A DNA stretch of 64,000 nucleotides from Clostridiales bacterium (GCA_022787565.1 JALFVN010000040.1:1-64000), one strand, 5' to 3'. Shown: positions 41,463 to 48,789, counted from the stretch's first letter. Numbers and translations are program-made. The notes: generated by a model not told the origin, from the sequence alone.

Positions 41463-42005
41463 ATGTTGAATTTACCGAATCTGATCAGCGCCGCAAGGCT
41501 CTTTCTGGTGCCGCTGTTCGTATCCTACTATCTGGACGGCAAGGTGACTGCCGCCATGGGCGTGGTACTGCTGGCTGGGGCCACGGATGTATTGGACGGG
41601 GCCATCGCCCGCCGCTTCAACATGGTCACAAAGCTGGGCAAGATCCTTGACCCGGTGGCAGACAAGCTGATGCAGGCGGCGATGATGCTCTGCGCCGCCC
41701 TGGAGACCCCGGCGGTCTGGCTGCTGCTGGGCCTGCATGTGCTGCGGGAGATCGTGCTGTCTCTTACCGGGCTGCACGTTATTCTGGTCACGGGGCAGGT
41801 ACACAGCGCCAAATGGTACGGAAAGCTGTGCACGGCGCTGATCTACGGCTGCGTAGGGGCGCTGCTGGCCTTCCCGAGAATGCCGGAACACACCGCGTCG
41901 GTGCTGGTATTGTGCTGTATTGTGCCGGTCTCCGCCTGCCTGGTGATGTATCTGGGCAATTTTCTGCGCATCCTGCGGGAATACGAGGAGCGGCGCAGCG
42001 TTTAG
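41463..42005 (+). CDS. pgsA: CDP-alcohol phosphatidyltransferase (PgsA-like)
   Basis: A 180-residue membrane enzyme that most likely joins CDP-diacylglycerol and glycerol-3-phosphate for phosphatidylglycerol synthesis. The CDP-alcohol signature D-G-x2-A-R-x8-G-x3-D-x3-D is seen as DGAIARRFNMVTKLGKILDP then VADK (about 41-64). The opening MLNLPNLISAARLFLVPLFV is typical of PgsA. GAGGAGG sets the ATG. A cardiolipin synthase of the same fold cannot be ruled out. Confidence 0.83.
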   Translation: MLNLPNLISAARLFLVPLFVSYYLDGKVTAAMGVVLLAGATDVLDGAIARRFNMVTKLGKILDPVADKLMQAAMMLCAALETPAVWLLLGLHVLREIVLSLTGLHVILVTGQVHSAKWYGKLCTALIYGCVGALLAFPRMPEHTASVLVLCCIVPVSACLVMYLGNFLRILREYEERRSV

Positions 42006-42016
42006 CGGCCCGCACC

Positions 42017-42259
42017 TCAGCGCAGACCAAGAAGCCAGAGGATGTCGGTATCCAGTGCCCGGGCGTAATAATCCAGTTCAAAGTCCGGCACTACCCGCAG
42101 CCCGGTCTCGACCCGGCTGACGACCTTCTGGTTCAGCTCCAGACCCAGAAGCTGAAGCCTCGCGGACAGCTGCTCCTGCGACAGCCTCAGTTCCTCCCTC
42201 CGCTGCCTGATCCGGGCGCCGGAGACATTGCACAGGCCATTATGCTTGTATATTTTCAT
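42017..42259 (-). CDS. XRE-family regulator
   Basis: An 80-residue protein, essentially one Cro/CI-type helix-turn-helix (about 15-70): IRQRREELRLSQEQLSARLQ and LNQKVVSRVETGLRVVPDFE. It is divergent from a 58-residue cysteine-bearing protein. Two AAAGATGA-TAA direct repeats in the 98-bp intergenic region (about 42277 and 42331) are candidate binding sites. Confidence 0.8.
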   Translation of the reverse strand: MKIYKHNGLCNVSGARIRQRREELRLSQEQLSARLQLLGLELNQKVVSRVETGLRVVPDFELDYYARALDTDILWLLGLR

Positions 42260-42276
42260 CCTGACAAACCTACCTT

Positions 42277-42345
42277 AAAGATGAGTAATTATGGTTTGAC
42301 AGTATCATTAGAATTATGCTGATATTATCCCAAAGATGACTAAAA
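42277..42345. promoter_or_regulatory. Divergent control region with direct repeats
   Basis: AAAGATGAGTAA (about 42277) and AAAGATGACTAA (about 42331) flank a promoter-like TTGACA (about 42297). They are probably operators of the divergent XRE gene. Confidence 0.5.
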
Positions 42346-42357
42346 GGAGGGGCCAAG

Positions 42358-42534
42358 GTGGCTGAATTTTGCCTCAGGTGTCTGAACGGGATCAGCGGCA
42401 CGGACTTTACGGAAGCAGACTTCATCCTGTCCAAGGAGCGGGAACTCTGCGAAAACTGCGGAAAAATGGTCAGAGTCGTGGTCCGGCGCCGGCATCGTTT
42501 TCCGGTGACGTTTTTAAAAGTAAAGGAAAGATAA
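42358..42534 (+). CDS. Small zinc-ribbon-like protein
   Basis: A 58-residue protein, MAEFCLRCLNG, later ELCENCGKMVRVVVRRRHR. Two CxxC pairs about 29 residues apart suggest a zinc ribbon; the C-terminus is basic. A strong ribosome site (AGGAGGGG) precedes the GTG start. It is divergent from an XRE gene and ends at a large stem-loop. Function unknown. Confidence 0.65.
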   Translation: MAEFCLRCLNGISGTDFTEADFILSKERELCENCGKMVRVVVRRRHRFPVTFLKVKER

Positions 42535-42554
42535 AACAAACTGCATACACAGCG

Positions 42555-42601
42555 TACAAAGCAGCCGACCATGCGGTTTTTGCATGGCCGACTGCTTTGT
42601 A
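42555..42601. terminator. Large stem-loop between convergent genes
   Basis: TACAAAGCAG-CCG-ACCATGC pairs almost perfectly with GCATGG-CCG-ACTGCTTTGTA around GGTTTTT. It ends the small zinc-ribbon and DUF-type membrane protein transcripts. Confidence 0.65.
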
Positions 42602-42642
42602 TAACCTGCGCCCCTTCGGGACGCGTGTCGCAATTGGATATT

Positions 42643-43095
42643 TCAGAGCTTGCGGGAGAAATAGAGCTTGGCGCCTGCCATGGACAGAGCCAGGGCCAGC
42701 ACACAGCTGATGCAGGTGATAAACACCGTCACATTGAAATAGCCCAGAATGATGGCGGTGGGCAGCAAAAGCAGAAGAAATATGGTGGCGCCGGCACTCT
42801 TGCCCAATACCGCGATCTGGCGGCTGCGCTCATCCGTCTCTTTGATGTACTGCGTCTTCATTGCCTTTTCGTTTCGCAGGGCGCGCAGATTCATGATCAG
42901 CCCCACGATGAAGAGCGCCATCACACCGAAGGCTGCTCCGGCGATAAAGCCGTTATAAAAGCTGTGCCATCTCTCGTCCATGCCCAGCGGCGTGACGATG
43001 CCGGTAAAGGCCAAAATCTGTATGGCAAGCAGCGCAAGGGCGCCAATGCCGTAAAGAATATTCTGTATTTTCAGTTTTTCACGATAGTTTTCCAT
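42643..43095 (-). CDS. Small four-helix membrane protein next to an XRE regulator
   Basis: A 150-residue protein with four hydrophobic helices in two hairpins, separated by a charged segment MKTQYIKETDERSRQIAVLG. That segment and topology are typical of small membrane proteins (DUF2178/DUF6442-like) found beside short XRE regulators in Firmicutes. It lies 15 bp downstream of such a regulator. Function unknown. Confidence 0.7.
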   Translation of the reverse strand: MENYREKLKIQNILYGIGALALLAIQILAFTGIVTPLGMDERWHSFYNGFIAGAAFGVMALFIVGLIMNLRALRNEKAMKTQYIKETDERSRQIAVLGKSAGATIFLLLLLPTAIILGYFNVTVFITCISCVLALALSMAGAKLYFSRKL

Positions 43096-43110
43096 AGTTT
43101 ACTCCTTAAT

Positions 43111-43314
43111 TCATTCATCCAGATCGGAAAAATCGAACACCTCTTCGATGCTCAGCCCGAAATAACGGGCGATTTTGTAGGCCAGGGGCAGGGAAGCGGT
43201 ATACTTTCCCACTTCGATGGAGGTGATGGTCTGCCGGGTGGTACCAACCGCGTCGGCCAGCTCCTCCTGGGATAATTTCCGCTGCTTTCTCAGTTCGCGT
43301 ATTCTTGTTTTCAT
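43111..43314 (-). CDS. Short XRE-family regulator
   Basis: A 67-residue Cro/CI-type protein: IRELRKQRKLSQEELADAVG and TRQTITSIEVGKYTASLPLA, ending IEEVFDF. It resembles YozG/YvaO-type repressors. It is first in a two-gene operon with the membrane protein. Two AAGTWWACTT palindromes flank its promoter and suggest tight autoregulation. Confidence 0.9.
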   Translation of the reverse strand: MKTRIRELRKQRKLSQEELADAVGTTRQTITSIEVGKYTASLPLAYKIARYFGLSIEEVFDFSDLDE

Positions 43315-43337
43315 GTTTGCCTCACTTTAAAAATGCT

Positions 43338-43393
43338 AAGTTAACTTTGCGAATTTAGTATAGCAAGCTTTGCATTGTTTGTCAAGTATACTT
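43338..43393 (-). promoter_or_regulatory. Promoter with two AAGTWWACTT operators
   Basis: On the minus strand TTGACA (43380-43385) and TATACT (43357-43362) are 17 bp apart. AAGTATACTT (43384-43393) overlaps the -35 side and AAGTTAACTT (43338-43347) lies just past the start point. Confidence 0.75.
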
Positions 43394-43404
43394 TGCAAAA
43401 AATA

Positions 43405-43440
43405 TAAAAAAATAACGGCAGCATGGTTGTGCTGCCGAAA
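43405..43440 (-). terminator. Terminator of the cell wall hydrolase gene
   Basis: CGGCAGC pairs with GCTGCCG and is followed on the minus strand by TTATTTTTTTA. Confidence 0.82.
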
Positions 43441-43443
43441 AAG

Positions 43444-44034
43444 TCAGCCATACAGCTCCGGATAGCTGGTGGTGCAGAAATATGTATATCCGTAAAGACT
43501 GTCGTAATACTTTCTGTAGACGCTCCCGCCCTGGGGGAAGTTTGCCTGAAACACCACCTGAGGCTCCATCAGCCGTTCTCCCAGCAAAAGCCGGAGAGCC
43601 GCGTCAACGCTTGCCTCAGTGGGGTTCAGATAATAGAGAAATTCGTCTGTGTTTACGCCTTCGTACTGCCCCTCCTGCATGATGACCTCCTTTACCGTGT
43701 CGGGAAATTCCGGAGAAGCCACCCGGTTGAGCACCACCTCCCCAACGCACATGCGCCATTCGTCGCTGAGCCTTTCACTGCCCGCCTCACTGGTGATGAT
43801 CTTTGCCAGCCAGAACAGGTCTTCAAAGGAGATCTTCGTCCCATCGGAGCCTGTCCGGTCGATCTGTTTATTGCGGCAGATCTCCGCCGCCCGTCCCGCT
43901 TCAATATCCCCGCAGACGGCGGCACGGAGCATGATGGACAGATAGTCCACCTTCGGGTCGTAATCTCCCCCTGCGCCGCGGTAAAGGGACAGCATCAGCA
44001 GCAGCGAGGCAAGCAGGGAAGCCATTTTCTGCAT
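43444..44034 (-). CDS. SleB-type cell wall hydrolase
   Basis: A 196-residue exported protein with an N-terminal signal (MASLLASLLLMLSLYRGAGG) and a Hydrolase_2 domain. The family core is LAKIITSEAGSERLSDEWRM and VGEVVLNRVASPEFPDTVKE; the glutamate of TSEA is the likely catalytic acid. SleB-like lytic enzymes open spore cortex or remodel the wall. I chose the ATG at 44034, with GGAGGTGAG before it; an in-frame start at 44163 lacks one. Confidence 0.87.
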   Translation of the reverse strand: MQKMASLLASLLLMLSLYRGAGGDYDPKVDYLSIMLRAAVCGDIEAGRAAEICRNKQIDRTGSDGTKISFEDLFWLAKIITSEAGSERLSDEWRMCVGEVVLNRVASPEFPDTVKEVIMQEGQYEGVNTDEFLYYLNPTEASVDAALRLLLGERLMEPQVVFQANFPQGGSVYRKYYDSLYGYTYFCTTSYPELYG

Positions 44035-44151
44035 TTTCTCACCTCCATGATTGTGCTCTCCAGTATAATCAGAGGAGGGTGGGAAATTTGTCATATTGGG
44101 TGGGGAAAGAAAGGGGAATAAAAAAATAAGATAAAAAAATAAAATAAGCCT

Positions 44152-44179
44152 TTGTATTGGCAAGAAAATAATGTATAAT
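44152..44179 (+). promoter_or_regulatory. Promoter of the glycerol-1-phosphate dehydrogenase gene
   Basis: TTGTAT (44152-44157) and TATAAT (44174-44179) are 16 bp apart, 62 bp before the start codon. Confidence 0.75.
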
Positions 44180-44241
44180 GAAAAAAGAAACGGCAGGCTT
44201 CGGGCCTATTTTCATTTTCATCAAAAAAGGAGAAGAGCGCT

Positions 44242-45483
44242 ATGATAATGGATTGCTCAAAATATGTGGGCAAATGCGTCTGCGGAAGAGAACATACCCT
44301 GGAGACCAAAAAGGTAGTTGTTGAGTACGACGCACTGAAGAATTTCGAACAGTACATGGCCGACGTGGGCCTGGCAGGCAAACGCCGCACCGTGGTGTAT
44401 GACAGCAACATCTATAAGCTTACCGAGGGCAAGCATGTTCAGGCGGATCAGGAGATCGTCCTCCCGGCTGAGGGCCTGCGCTCCGAGGATGTGCTGATCG
44501 AGGATATGATGACCAAACTGGACGAGCCCGAGGTCATTGTCGCCTTCGGCGCCGGAACCATCATGGACTTCGGCAGATACCCCGCATACAAGCTGGGCAT
44601 CCCCTTTGTGGCCATCCCCACCCTGGCAAGCTCTGACGGCTTCACCGCGGATATCTGCTCTGTCATTCTGAATGGCCAGAAAAAGTCCATCCCCATGCTG
44701 GCTCCCGTTCTGGTGGTGGCCGACCTGGACATCATCAAGGGCGCTCCCGCCCGTCTGGTGGCCAGCGGCATAAACGATATTCTTTCCAAATACATCTCTC
44801 TGGTGGACTGGAAGATCGCCAGACTGGTAGATGGCGAATACTACTGCCCCATGGTGGCGGATCTTGCCCAGGAGGCGCTGAATATCATGCGCAAGGCCGC
44901 TGACGAATACGCGGCCACCGGCAAGGCGGATATCGAGGCCATGACCATGGCCCAGATGAAGAGCGGCCTGACCATGCAGCTGCTGCACCACTCCAGAGCC
45001 GCCTCCGGCGCGGAGCATCTGATGGCGCATCTGGTGGAGATGCACCCGCCCCGCTTTGAGGGGGCCGAGGGCATCCACGGCGAGTGCGTGGGTGTGGGCA
45101 CCTTCCTGTGCGCAAAGGAGTATCACCGTCTGGCAGCGCTGACACCCAAGGCCAGGCCCTTCCAGCCGCTGACCTCCGACTGGGTCATGGAGAAATTCGG
45201 ACCCAGGCTCTACGAGGGCATCATGAAGGAGAATGAGAACGATGTTCTGGGCACCTTCGATCCGCAGAACATTGTGGACCACTGGGACGAGATCAGGGAG
45301 CTGATCGCCACCATTCCTCCTGTGGAGGAGCTGGAGGCCCTGTATAAGGGTGTGGGCGCAAAGTACCTGCCCGAGCACATTGGCATCGACCCCGCCCTGT
45401 CCGACGAGATGCTCACCGTCTCCGCCGCCATCCGCAACCGCCTGACCCTGGTCCGTATGCGCCGGGTGCTGGACTTCGAATAA
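44242..45483 (+). CDS. egsA: sn-glycerol-1-phosphate dehydrogenase
   Basis: A 413-residue NAD(P)H- and metal-dependent enzyme that reduces dihydroxyacetone phosphate to glycerol-1-phosphate (bacterial AraM/EgsA). The nucleotide site is VIVAFGAGTIMDFGRYPAY (about 98-116), followed by IPTLASSDGFTAD. The metal ligands are the aspartate in SGINDILSKY and histidines in ASGAEHLMAH and IHGECVGVGT. AAAAAGGAGAAG precedes the ATG. It stands alone. In Bacillus the product feeds heptaprenylglyceryl lipids; here no partner gene is in view. Confidence 0.9.
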   Translation: MIMDCSKYVGKCVCGREHTLETKKVVVEYDALKNFEQYMADVGLAGKRRTVVYDSNIYKLTEGKHVQADQEIVLPAEGLRSEDVLIEDMMTKLDEPEVIVAFGAGTIMDFGRYPAYKLGIPFVAIPTLASSDGFTADICSVILNGQKKSIPMLAPVLVVADLDIIKGAPARLVASGINDILSKYISLVDWKIARLVDGEYYCPMVADLAQEALNIMRKAADEYAATGKADIEAMTMAQMKSGLTMQLLHHSRAASGAEHLMAHLVEMHPPRFEGAEGIHGECVGVGTFLCAKEYHRLAALTPKARPFQPLTSDWVMEKFGPRLYEGIMKENENDVLGTFDPQNIVDHWDEIRELIATIPPVEELEALYKGVGAKYLPEHIGIDPALSDEMLTVSAAIRNRLTLVRMRRVLDFE

Positions 45484-45494
45484 AACAAGGATTT

Positions 45495-45527
45495 CATGGC
45501 CGCCCAACAGGGCGGCCATGGGTTTTT
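45495..45527 (+). terminator. egsA terminator
   Basis: CATGGCCGCCC pairs with GGGCGGCCATG, followed by GGTTTTTC. Confidence 0.85.
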
Positions 45528-45560
45528 CAATGCATACTGCCATTGGGGTTACGCCGGGGC

Positions 45561-45960
45561 TCCTGTTCACGGGATTCTTGGTCGCTGGGCTCCTCAGAAT
45601 GACAGGTGGTTTAAGGCGGACCGCCACCCAGGGCGGCCCCTACAACATCACCGGCAGTCTGGTGCAAGACCGTAGGGGCGGGATTCCCCGCCCGTCTGCT
45701 GCACCCAATATATGCTGTCATCCTGAACGAAGGGAAGGATCCCGTGTTCTGCGGCTTCGGTGTTCTGTTCACGGGATTCTTCACCGCTGTCGCGGTTCAG
45801 AATGACAGAAGTACGGGAAAGGGCCGTCGGGGACGCCGGCCCCTACAATCAGGCCGGAAGTCTGGCGGTGAGCATGTAGGGGCTGGCGTCCTCGACAGCC
45901 CTTGTGCCGCAGCCGGAAACCTGCCTGTCATCCTTCGCCGCATTGCTCCTGAGAATGAAA
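45561..45960. repeat. Mosaic of dispersed palindromic repeats
   Basis: This 400-bp gap has no gene. It contains a half copy (45561-45603), a 90-bp full copy (45717-45806; GTCATCCTGAA to TTCAGAATGAC) and a decayed copy (about 45928-45958) of family A. Four GTAGGGGC/GCCCCTAC modules (near 45635, 45672, 45838 and 45876) form small GC stems. The nesting suggests repeated insertion into one tolerant site. Confidence 0.7.
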
Positions 45961-45972
45961 GGCTTTCGCTGT

Positions 45973-46019
45973 AAAAAACCGCCCCCGGCGCATCGTGGGA
46001 TGTGCCGGGGGCGGTTTTT
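45973..46019. terminator. Terminator, copy 1 of a 44-bp identical pair
   Basis: AACCGCCCCCGGC pairs with GCCGGGGGCGGTT, with A and T runs on the two sides. It lies past the end of the XRE gene at 46032. The same 44 bp recur at 47417-47460. Confidence 0.85.
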
Positions 46020-46031
46020 GCTCTGTGCGAA

Positions 46032-46358
46032 TCAGTCAAAAAAACTTTCGACGACCGCATCAACAGCAGACTTTTTTTTACGGTCAAGCTGTCTGTATTT
46101 ATTGATTAAATTACTTTCCCTTTCTGTCAGATCAAACGGGGTCACAGATTCGTTCTTCCTGCGTATCTGACTGTACCCAACAAGGTAATCTATAGAAGTA
46201 TTAAAGAAATCGGCTATTCGGATGAGCGTTTCAATATCCGGCTCAATGTTATGGTTTTCATATTTGTTGACGGACTGCTGACTGACAGAAACAGCCTCGG
46301 CAAGTTGCCTTTGTGTTGTCCCTGTTTCTTCACGCAAATTTTTCAGATTTTTTAGCAT
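46032..46358 (-). CDS. XRE-family repressor of the SHOCT gene pair
   Basis: A 108-residue protein. Residues 1-60 form a Cro/CI helix-turn-helix (LREETGTTQRQLAEAVSVSQ, then QSVNKYENHNIEPDIETLIR). The C-terminal part is charged. I chose the ATG at 46358 (AGAAGGTG upstream). It is divergent from two SHOCT-domain membrane proteins whose promoter lies on its GTTGTT/AACAAC palindromes, so it probably represses them. The segment is AT-rich compared with the host genes. Confidence 0.85.
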   Translation of the reverse strand: MLKNLKNLREETGTTQRQLAEAVSVSQQSVNKYENHNIEPDIETLIRIADFFNTSIDYLVGYSQIRRKNESVTPFDLTERESNLINKYRQLDRKKKSAVDAVVESFFD

Positions 46359-46422
46359 GGTATACACCTTCTTTTTATATAGATTAACAACTTGAAGGCG
46401 TTTGATAAAACACCAATAATTA

Positions 46423-46455
46423 GTTGTTGACAACAACTTAAAGTTGTTATAAAAT
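46423..46455 (+). promoter_or_regulatory. Promoter overlapped by two palindromes
   Basis: TTGACA (46427-46432) and TAAAAT (46450-46455) are 17 bp apart. GTTGTTGACAACAAC (46423-46437) and AACAACTTAAAGTTGTT (46432-46448) are near-perfect palindromes covering the promoter. They are probably bound by the divergent XRE repressor; a further AACAACTT half-site is at 46386. Confidence 0.8.
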
Positions 46456-46505
46456 TATTGTAATTACACCAAGCCGATCAAAAACGTAAAAAAGAGGGGT
46501 ATCTT

Positions 46506-47099
46506 ATGGAAAACGTAAATCTGAATGAGAAAAACAAAGCGGTGTATGCAACACCAAGAGTATGGCAGGTGATAATAACCATATTTTTTATCGCGGTTTT
46601 TGGCGGACTGTTTCTGCCAAGAACAGTGTTTGATTATGAGCTTGATTATACTTACATGTATGGTAGGATTTTGCCGGATCCAACAATATTTCGTTACGCC
46701 ATTGCAGACTTGGTTTCCAAATATTTGCTTATCGCGGCTTTTGCAGCAATGGTTGCCGGGGCGATTTTCATTTGGCTTAATAAGCCAAAATGTTCGATGA
46801 TCTGTGCCTGCGTAAATTTGATTCCGCTGCTGAGCGCGATAATTACCATTAAAACTGAGCATCTAATGACCAACCTGTCGCTTTATGTTGTTATAGCGCT
46901 TGAACCGGTACTGATCTTTTTTTGCGTGATTGCCATAGTAAAAACTGTCAAGCTGGATGAACTCGTGAAACAGCATGAACTCATAGTGGAAAGAGTATCT
47001 GACGCAGAAGAATTGAAAAAATATAGAGAACTGCTGGACGCAGGAGTGCTTACCCAGGAAGAGTTTGATGATAAGAAAAAGCAAATATTGAAAGGATAA
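46506..47099 (+). CDS. Membrane protein with C-terminal SHOCT domain
   Basis: A 197-residue protein with four hydrophobic helices (about 20-145) and a SHOCT tail, DAEELKKYRELLDAGVLTQE then EFDDKKKQIL. SHOCT is a short helical module thought to mediate oligomerisation. AAAAAGAGGGG lies upstream. It shares the SHOCT tail with the next gene, 3 bp downstream, and both are probably repressed by the divergent XRE protein. Function unknown. Confidence 0.75.
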   Translation: MENVNLNEKNKAVYATPRVWQVIITIFFIAVFGGLFLPRTVFDYELDYTYMYGRILPDPTIFRYAIADLVSKYLLIAAFAAMVAGAIFIWLNKPKCSMICACVNLIPLLSAIITIKTEHLMTNLSLYVVIALEPVLIFFCVIAIVKTVKLDELVKQHELIVERVSDAEELKKYRELLDAGVLTQEEFDDKKKQILKG

Positions 47100-47102
47100 A
47101 AG

Positions 47103-47411
47103 ATGGAATTACTTATCGTTCTTATTATTTCCGCAGGTCTCGGTATAATTACCGGTAAAATAGCAGAGAAAAAAGGCTACAGCTTCTGGGCTTGGTGGTT
47201 TTACGGATGGATGCTGTTTATTGTGGCAATTATTCATGTCAACCTTATCCCAGACAAAAATCAGACCGCCCTGAGCTGTCAGAACATACCGACGGGTGCA
47301 GCAGTCCAGAGCGAGGCGGATGAAATCAAAAAATGGAAAGAACTTTTGGAGACAGGCGCTATCACGCAGGAAGAGTTTGACGCAAAGAAAAAACAATTGC
47401 TGGGCCTGTAA
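47103..47411 (+). CDS. Small SHOCT-domain membrane protein
   Basis: A 102-residue protein: two hydrophobic helices (about 1-50, including LLIVLIISAGLGIITGKIAE and FYGWMLFIVAIIHVNLI), a linker and a SHOCT tail EIKKWKELLETGAITQEEFD. The tail matches that of the upstream gene, suggesting duplication or direct pairing. It ends at copy 2 of the repeated terminator. Confidence 0.75.
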   Translation: MELLIVLIISAGLGIITGKIAEKKGYSFWAWWFYGWMLFIVAIIHVNLIPDKNQTALSCQNIPTGAAVQSEADEIKKWKELLETGAITQEEFDAKKKQLLGL

Positions 47412-47416
47412 AAGCA

Positions 47417-47461
47417 AAAAAACCGCCCCCGGCGCATCGTGGGATGTGCCGGGGGCGGTTA
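47417..47461. terminator. Terminator, copy 2 of a 44-bp identical pair
   Basis: Identical over 44 bp to 45973-46016. It ends the SHOCT gene pair. Confidence 0.85.
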
Positions 47462-47518
47462 TTGCCTGTTGGGGAGGGTTTTCAGGCCCTTTTTCTTTTG
47501 CGCTGTGGAGGTTTTGAT

Positions 47519-47629
47519 TCACCGGGCGGCCTGTTTCCTCCGCAGAGAAAGACAGTCTGCGATCATGGCGATAAATTCGCTGTTGGTGGGCTTGCCCTTG
47601 ATGTTGGAGACGGTATAGCCGAAGAACTT
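47519..47629 (-). pseudogene. Displaced 3' end of spo0A (attachment-site copy)
   Basis: This segment encodes in frame the last 36-37 codons of Spo0A (ending SLRRKQAAR and a TGA). It is identical to the functional spo0A end for 106 bp (47524-47629 against 50233-50338). It has no promoter or start. The last codon is arginine here and glutamine in the functional gene. I read it as the original chromosomal gene end, pushed aside when an element inserted and supplied a replacement. Confidence 0.85.
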
Positions 47630-47731
47630 TTGCATGGTCGCAATGTTATTTATAGGACAGTTTATCGCTATAGACTCTTGTGATTTGTTGTCATATATAT
47701 TTATATCATATCAGCGGCAAAAAAAACAATT

Positions 47732-47950
47732 GTGGATCAAGCATTAAAGAAGCCCAGATATGATTATATCTATAGTTTTGCATATAAAAGCTCCGTAAAA
47801 TACAAGGCAGAGAAAATAAAGCGTGTCCCTCTGGATATGCAGATAGCCGACTATGATGCAATGAAAGCCGCAGCAGAAAGAGCGGGGGAGAAGGTCAACC
47901 AATATATAAAGACGGCCATAAAGCAGAGAATGGAGCGGGATGGGAAGTAA
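47732..47950 (+). CDS. Arc-like ribbon-helix-helix protein
   Basis: A 72-residue protein. Residues 25-70 (KAEKIKRVPLDMQIADYDAM, then KAAAERAGEKVNQYIKTAIK) match the Arc/MetJ-type ribbon-helix-helix family common on clostridial mobile elements. The only in-frame start is GTG at 47732, without a clear ribosome site. It is the sole plus-strand protein of the element and may regulate excision or the DUF3892 operon, which has a 36-bp inverted repeat before it. Confidence 0.7.
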   Translation: MDQALKKPRYDYIYSFAYKSSVKYKAEKIKRVPLDMQIADYDAMKAAAERAGEKVNQYIKTAIKQRMERDGK

Positions 47951-48044
47951 TGACCCGGGAGACAAAAAACTACGGAGAAGGGCTGATTCTCCGTGAATGC
48001 GATAGGGTCAATTACTCATCAACTATCTTGAAAAAACTTGACAT

Positions 48045-48075
48045 GAAAAAGCCCCAGAGCGGTGGCTCTAGGGCA
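48045..48075 (-). terminator. Terminator of the DUF3892-DUF2188 operon
   Basis: GCCCCAGAGC pairs with GCTCTAGGGC around GGTG. On the minus strand CTTTTTC follows. Confidence 0.8.
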
Positions 48076-48126
48076 ATGTGCTTGGGGTGGAGTAAGTGTG
48101 TGGGCCTATCACACAGATAATGGGTC

Positions 48127-48351
48127 TTATCCTTTCGGAGGATATGGATCATGTCCATACGAGTCTCTGGCGCGGATTTGACCATTGGTGCCATGAATGA
48201 AAAGCTCAGATTTTTGGTTTCTCGCTATATCGCGAGCGATTGTAATTGCTTCCCGCTGAGTGCTGGTTCGAACGGTAGCGCGGGAATTGCCTGCACCCTT
48301 GACCTGCCACCCACCAGCGGGGTGTTTTGTAACGTGCTGATTTTTACCCAT
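48127..48351 (-). CDS. DUF2188-family protein
   Basis: A 74-residue soluble protein, starting KNQHVTKHPAGGWQVKGAGN with GNSRATVRTSTQREAITIAR and ending ARDSYGHDPYPPKG. This matches the DUF2188 pattern of small proteins found on mobile elements and accessory islands. GGAGG lies before the ATG. It is 12 bp after the DUF3892-like gene in a two-gene operon. Function unknown. Confidence 0.82.
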   Translation of the reverse strand: MGKNQHVTKHPAGGWQVKGAGNSRATVRTSTQREAITIARDIARNQKSELFIHGTNGQIRARDSYGHDPYPPKG

Positions 48352-48362
48352 GCCTTGCCTCC

Positions 48363-48641
48363 TTACACTCGCGGAAGATCCAGCAAATCATCGTGCTTGT
48401 ATATATCCGGGGTGGATCGCACATATTTTTCGCCGTAAACGCTGGTAGCAGGTATGAGATTGGGGTAAGGCGGTATGTTGACTCGAATTGATCCGGGATT
48501 ATCCTTCAGATAGTCATGAAGGTTCTCTTTCTTGAAGAACCCGGGGTTGCGGCAGCCTTCAATGTAGATGGAATCAATTTCCAAGAGATTCTGAGAATAA
48601 GAACAGGAAGGCTTCATCTTGATTTTTGTTGCATACAGCAT
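48363..48641 (-). CDS. DUF3892-like protein
   Basis: A 92-residue protein. The start MLYATKIKMKPS and the end GEKYVRSTPDIYKHDDLLDL-PRV resemble DUF3892, whose members end in a KYIRT...DNLL-LP stretch. The middle is divergent. TAGGAGG precedes the ATG. It heads the operon with DUF2188, and both genes often appear as accessory cargo. Function unknown. Confidence 0.65.
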   Translation of the reverse strand: MLYATKIKMKPSCSYSQNLLEIDSIYIEGCRNPGFFKKENLHDYLKDNPGSIRVNIPPYPNLIPATSVYGEKYVRSTPDIYKHDDLLDLPRV

Positions 48642-48660
48642 TGTTTTTCCTCCTAAATAT

Positions 48661-48696
48661 TGTTTACATCGTATTTATCGGACATCTATGTAAACA
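48661..48696. promoter_or_regulatory. 36-bp inverted repeat before the DUF3892 gene
   Basis: TGTTTACAT (48661-48669) and ATGTAAACA (48688-48696) form a perfect 9-bp inverted repeat with an 18-bp spacer, 20 bp upstream of the DUF3892 start. It is a probable operator, perhaps for the element's RHH protein. Confidence 0.7.
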
Positions 48697-48754
48697 GACC
48701 GGAAAGAAAACTCAGCCCTCACAAAAAATAAAGATTTTTGGTAAATATCCCAAA

Positions 48755-48783
48755 TTGAAATGAGTAAAAAACCATGATATACT
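48755..48783 (+). promoter_or_regulatory. Orphan promoter inside the element
   Basis: TTGAAA (48755-48760) and TATACT (48778-48783) are 17 bp apart on the plus strand. No reading frame follows; an intrinsic terminator lies 65 bp further on. Confidence 0.7.
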
Positions 48784-48789
48784 TTGCCT

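Noticed and set aside
45530..45972. Small plus-strand frames in the repeat-rich gap
   Set aside because: They follow palindromic repeats, change frame between copies and lack ribosome sites.
47519..47629. A second functional spo0A gene
   Set aside because: Only about 37 codons are present, with no start or receiver domain; the identity fits an attachment-site copy.
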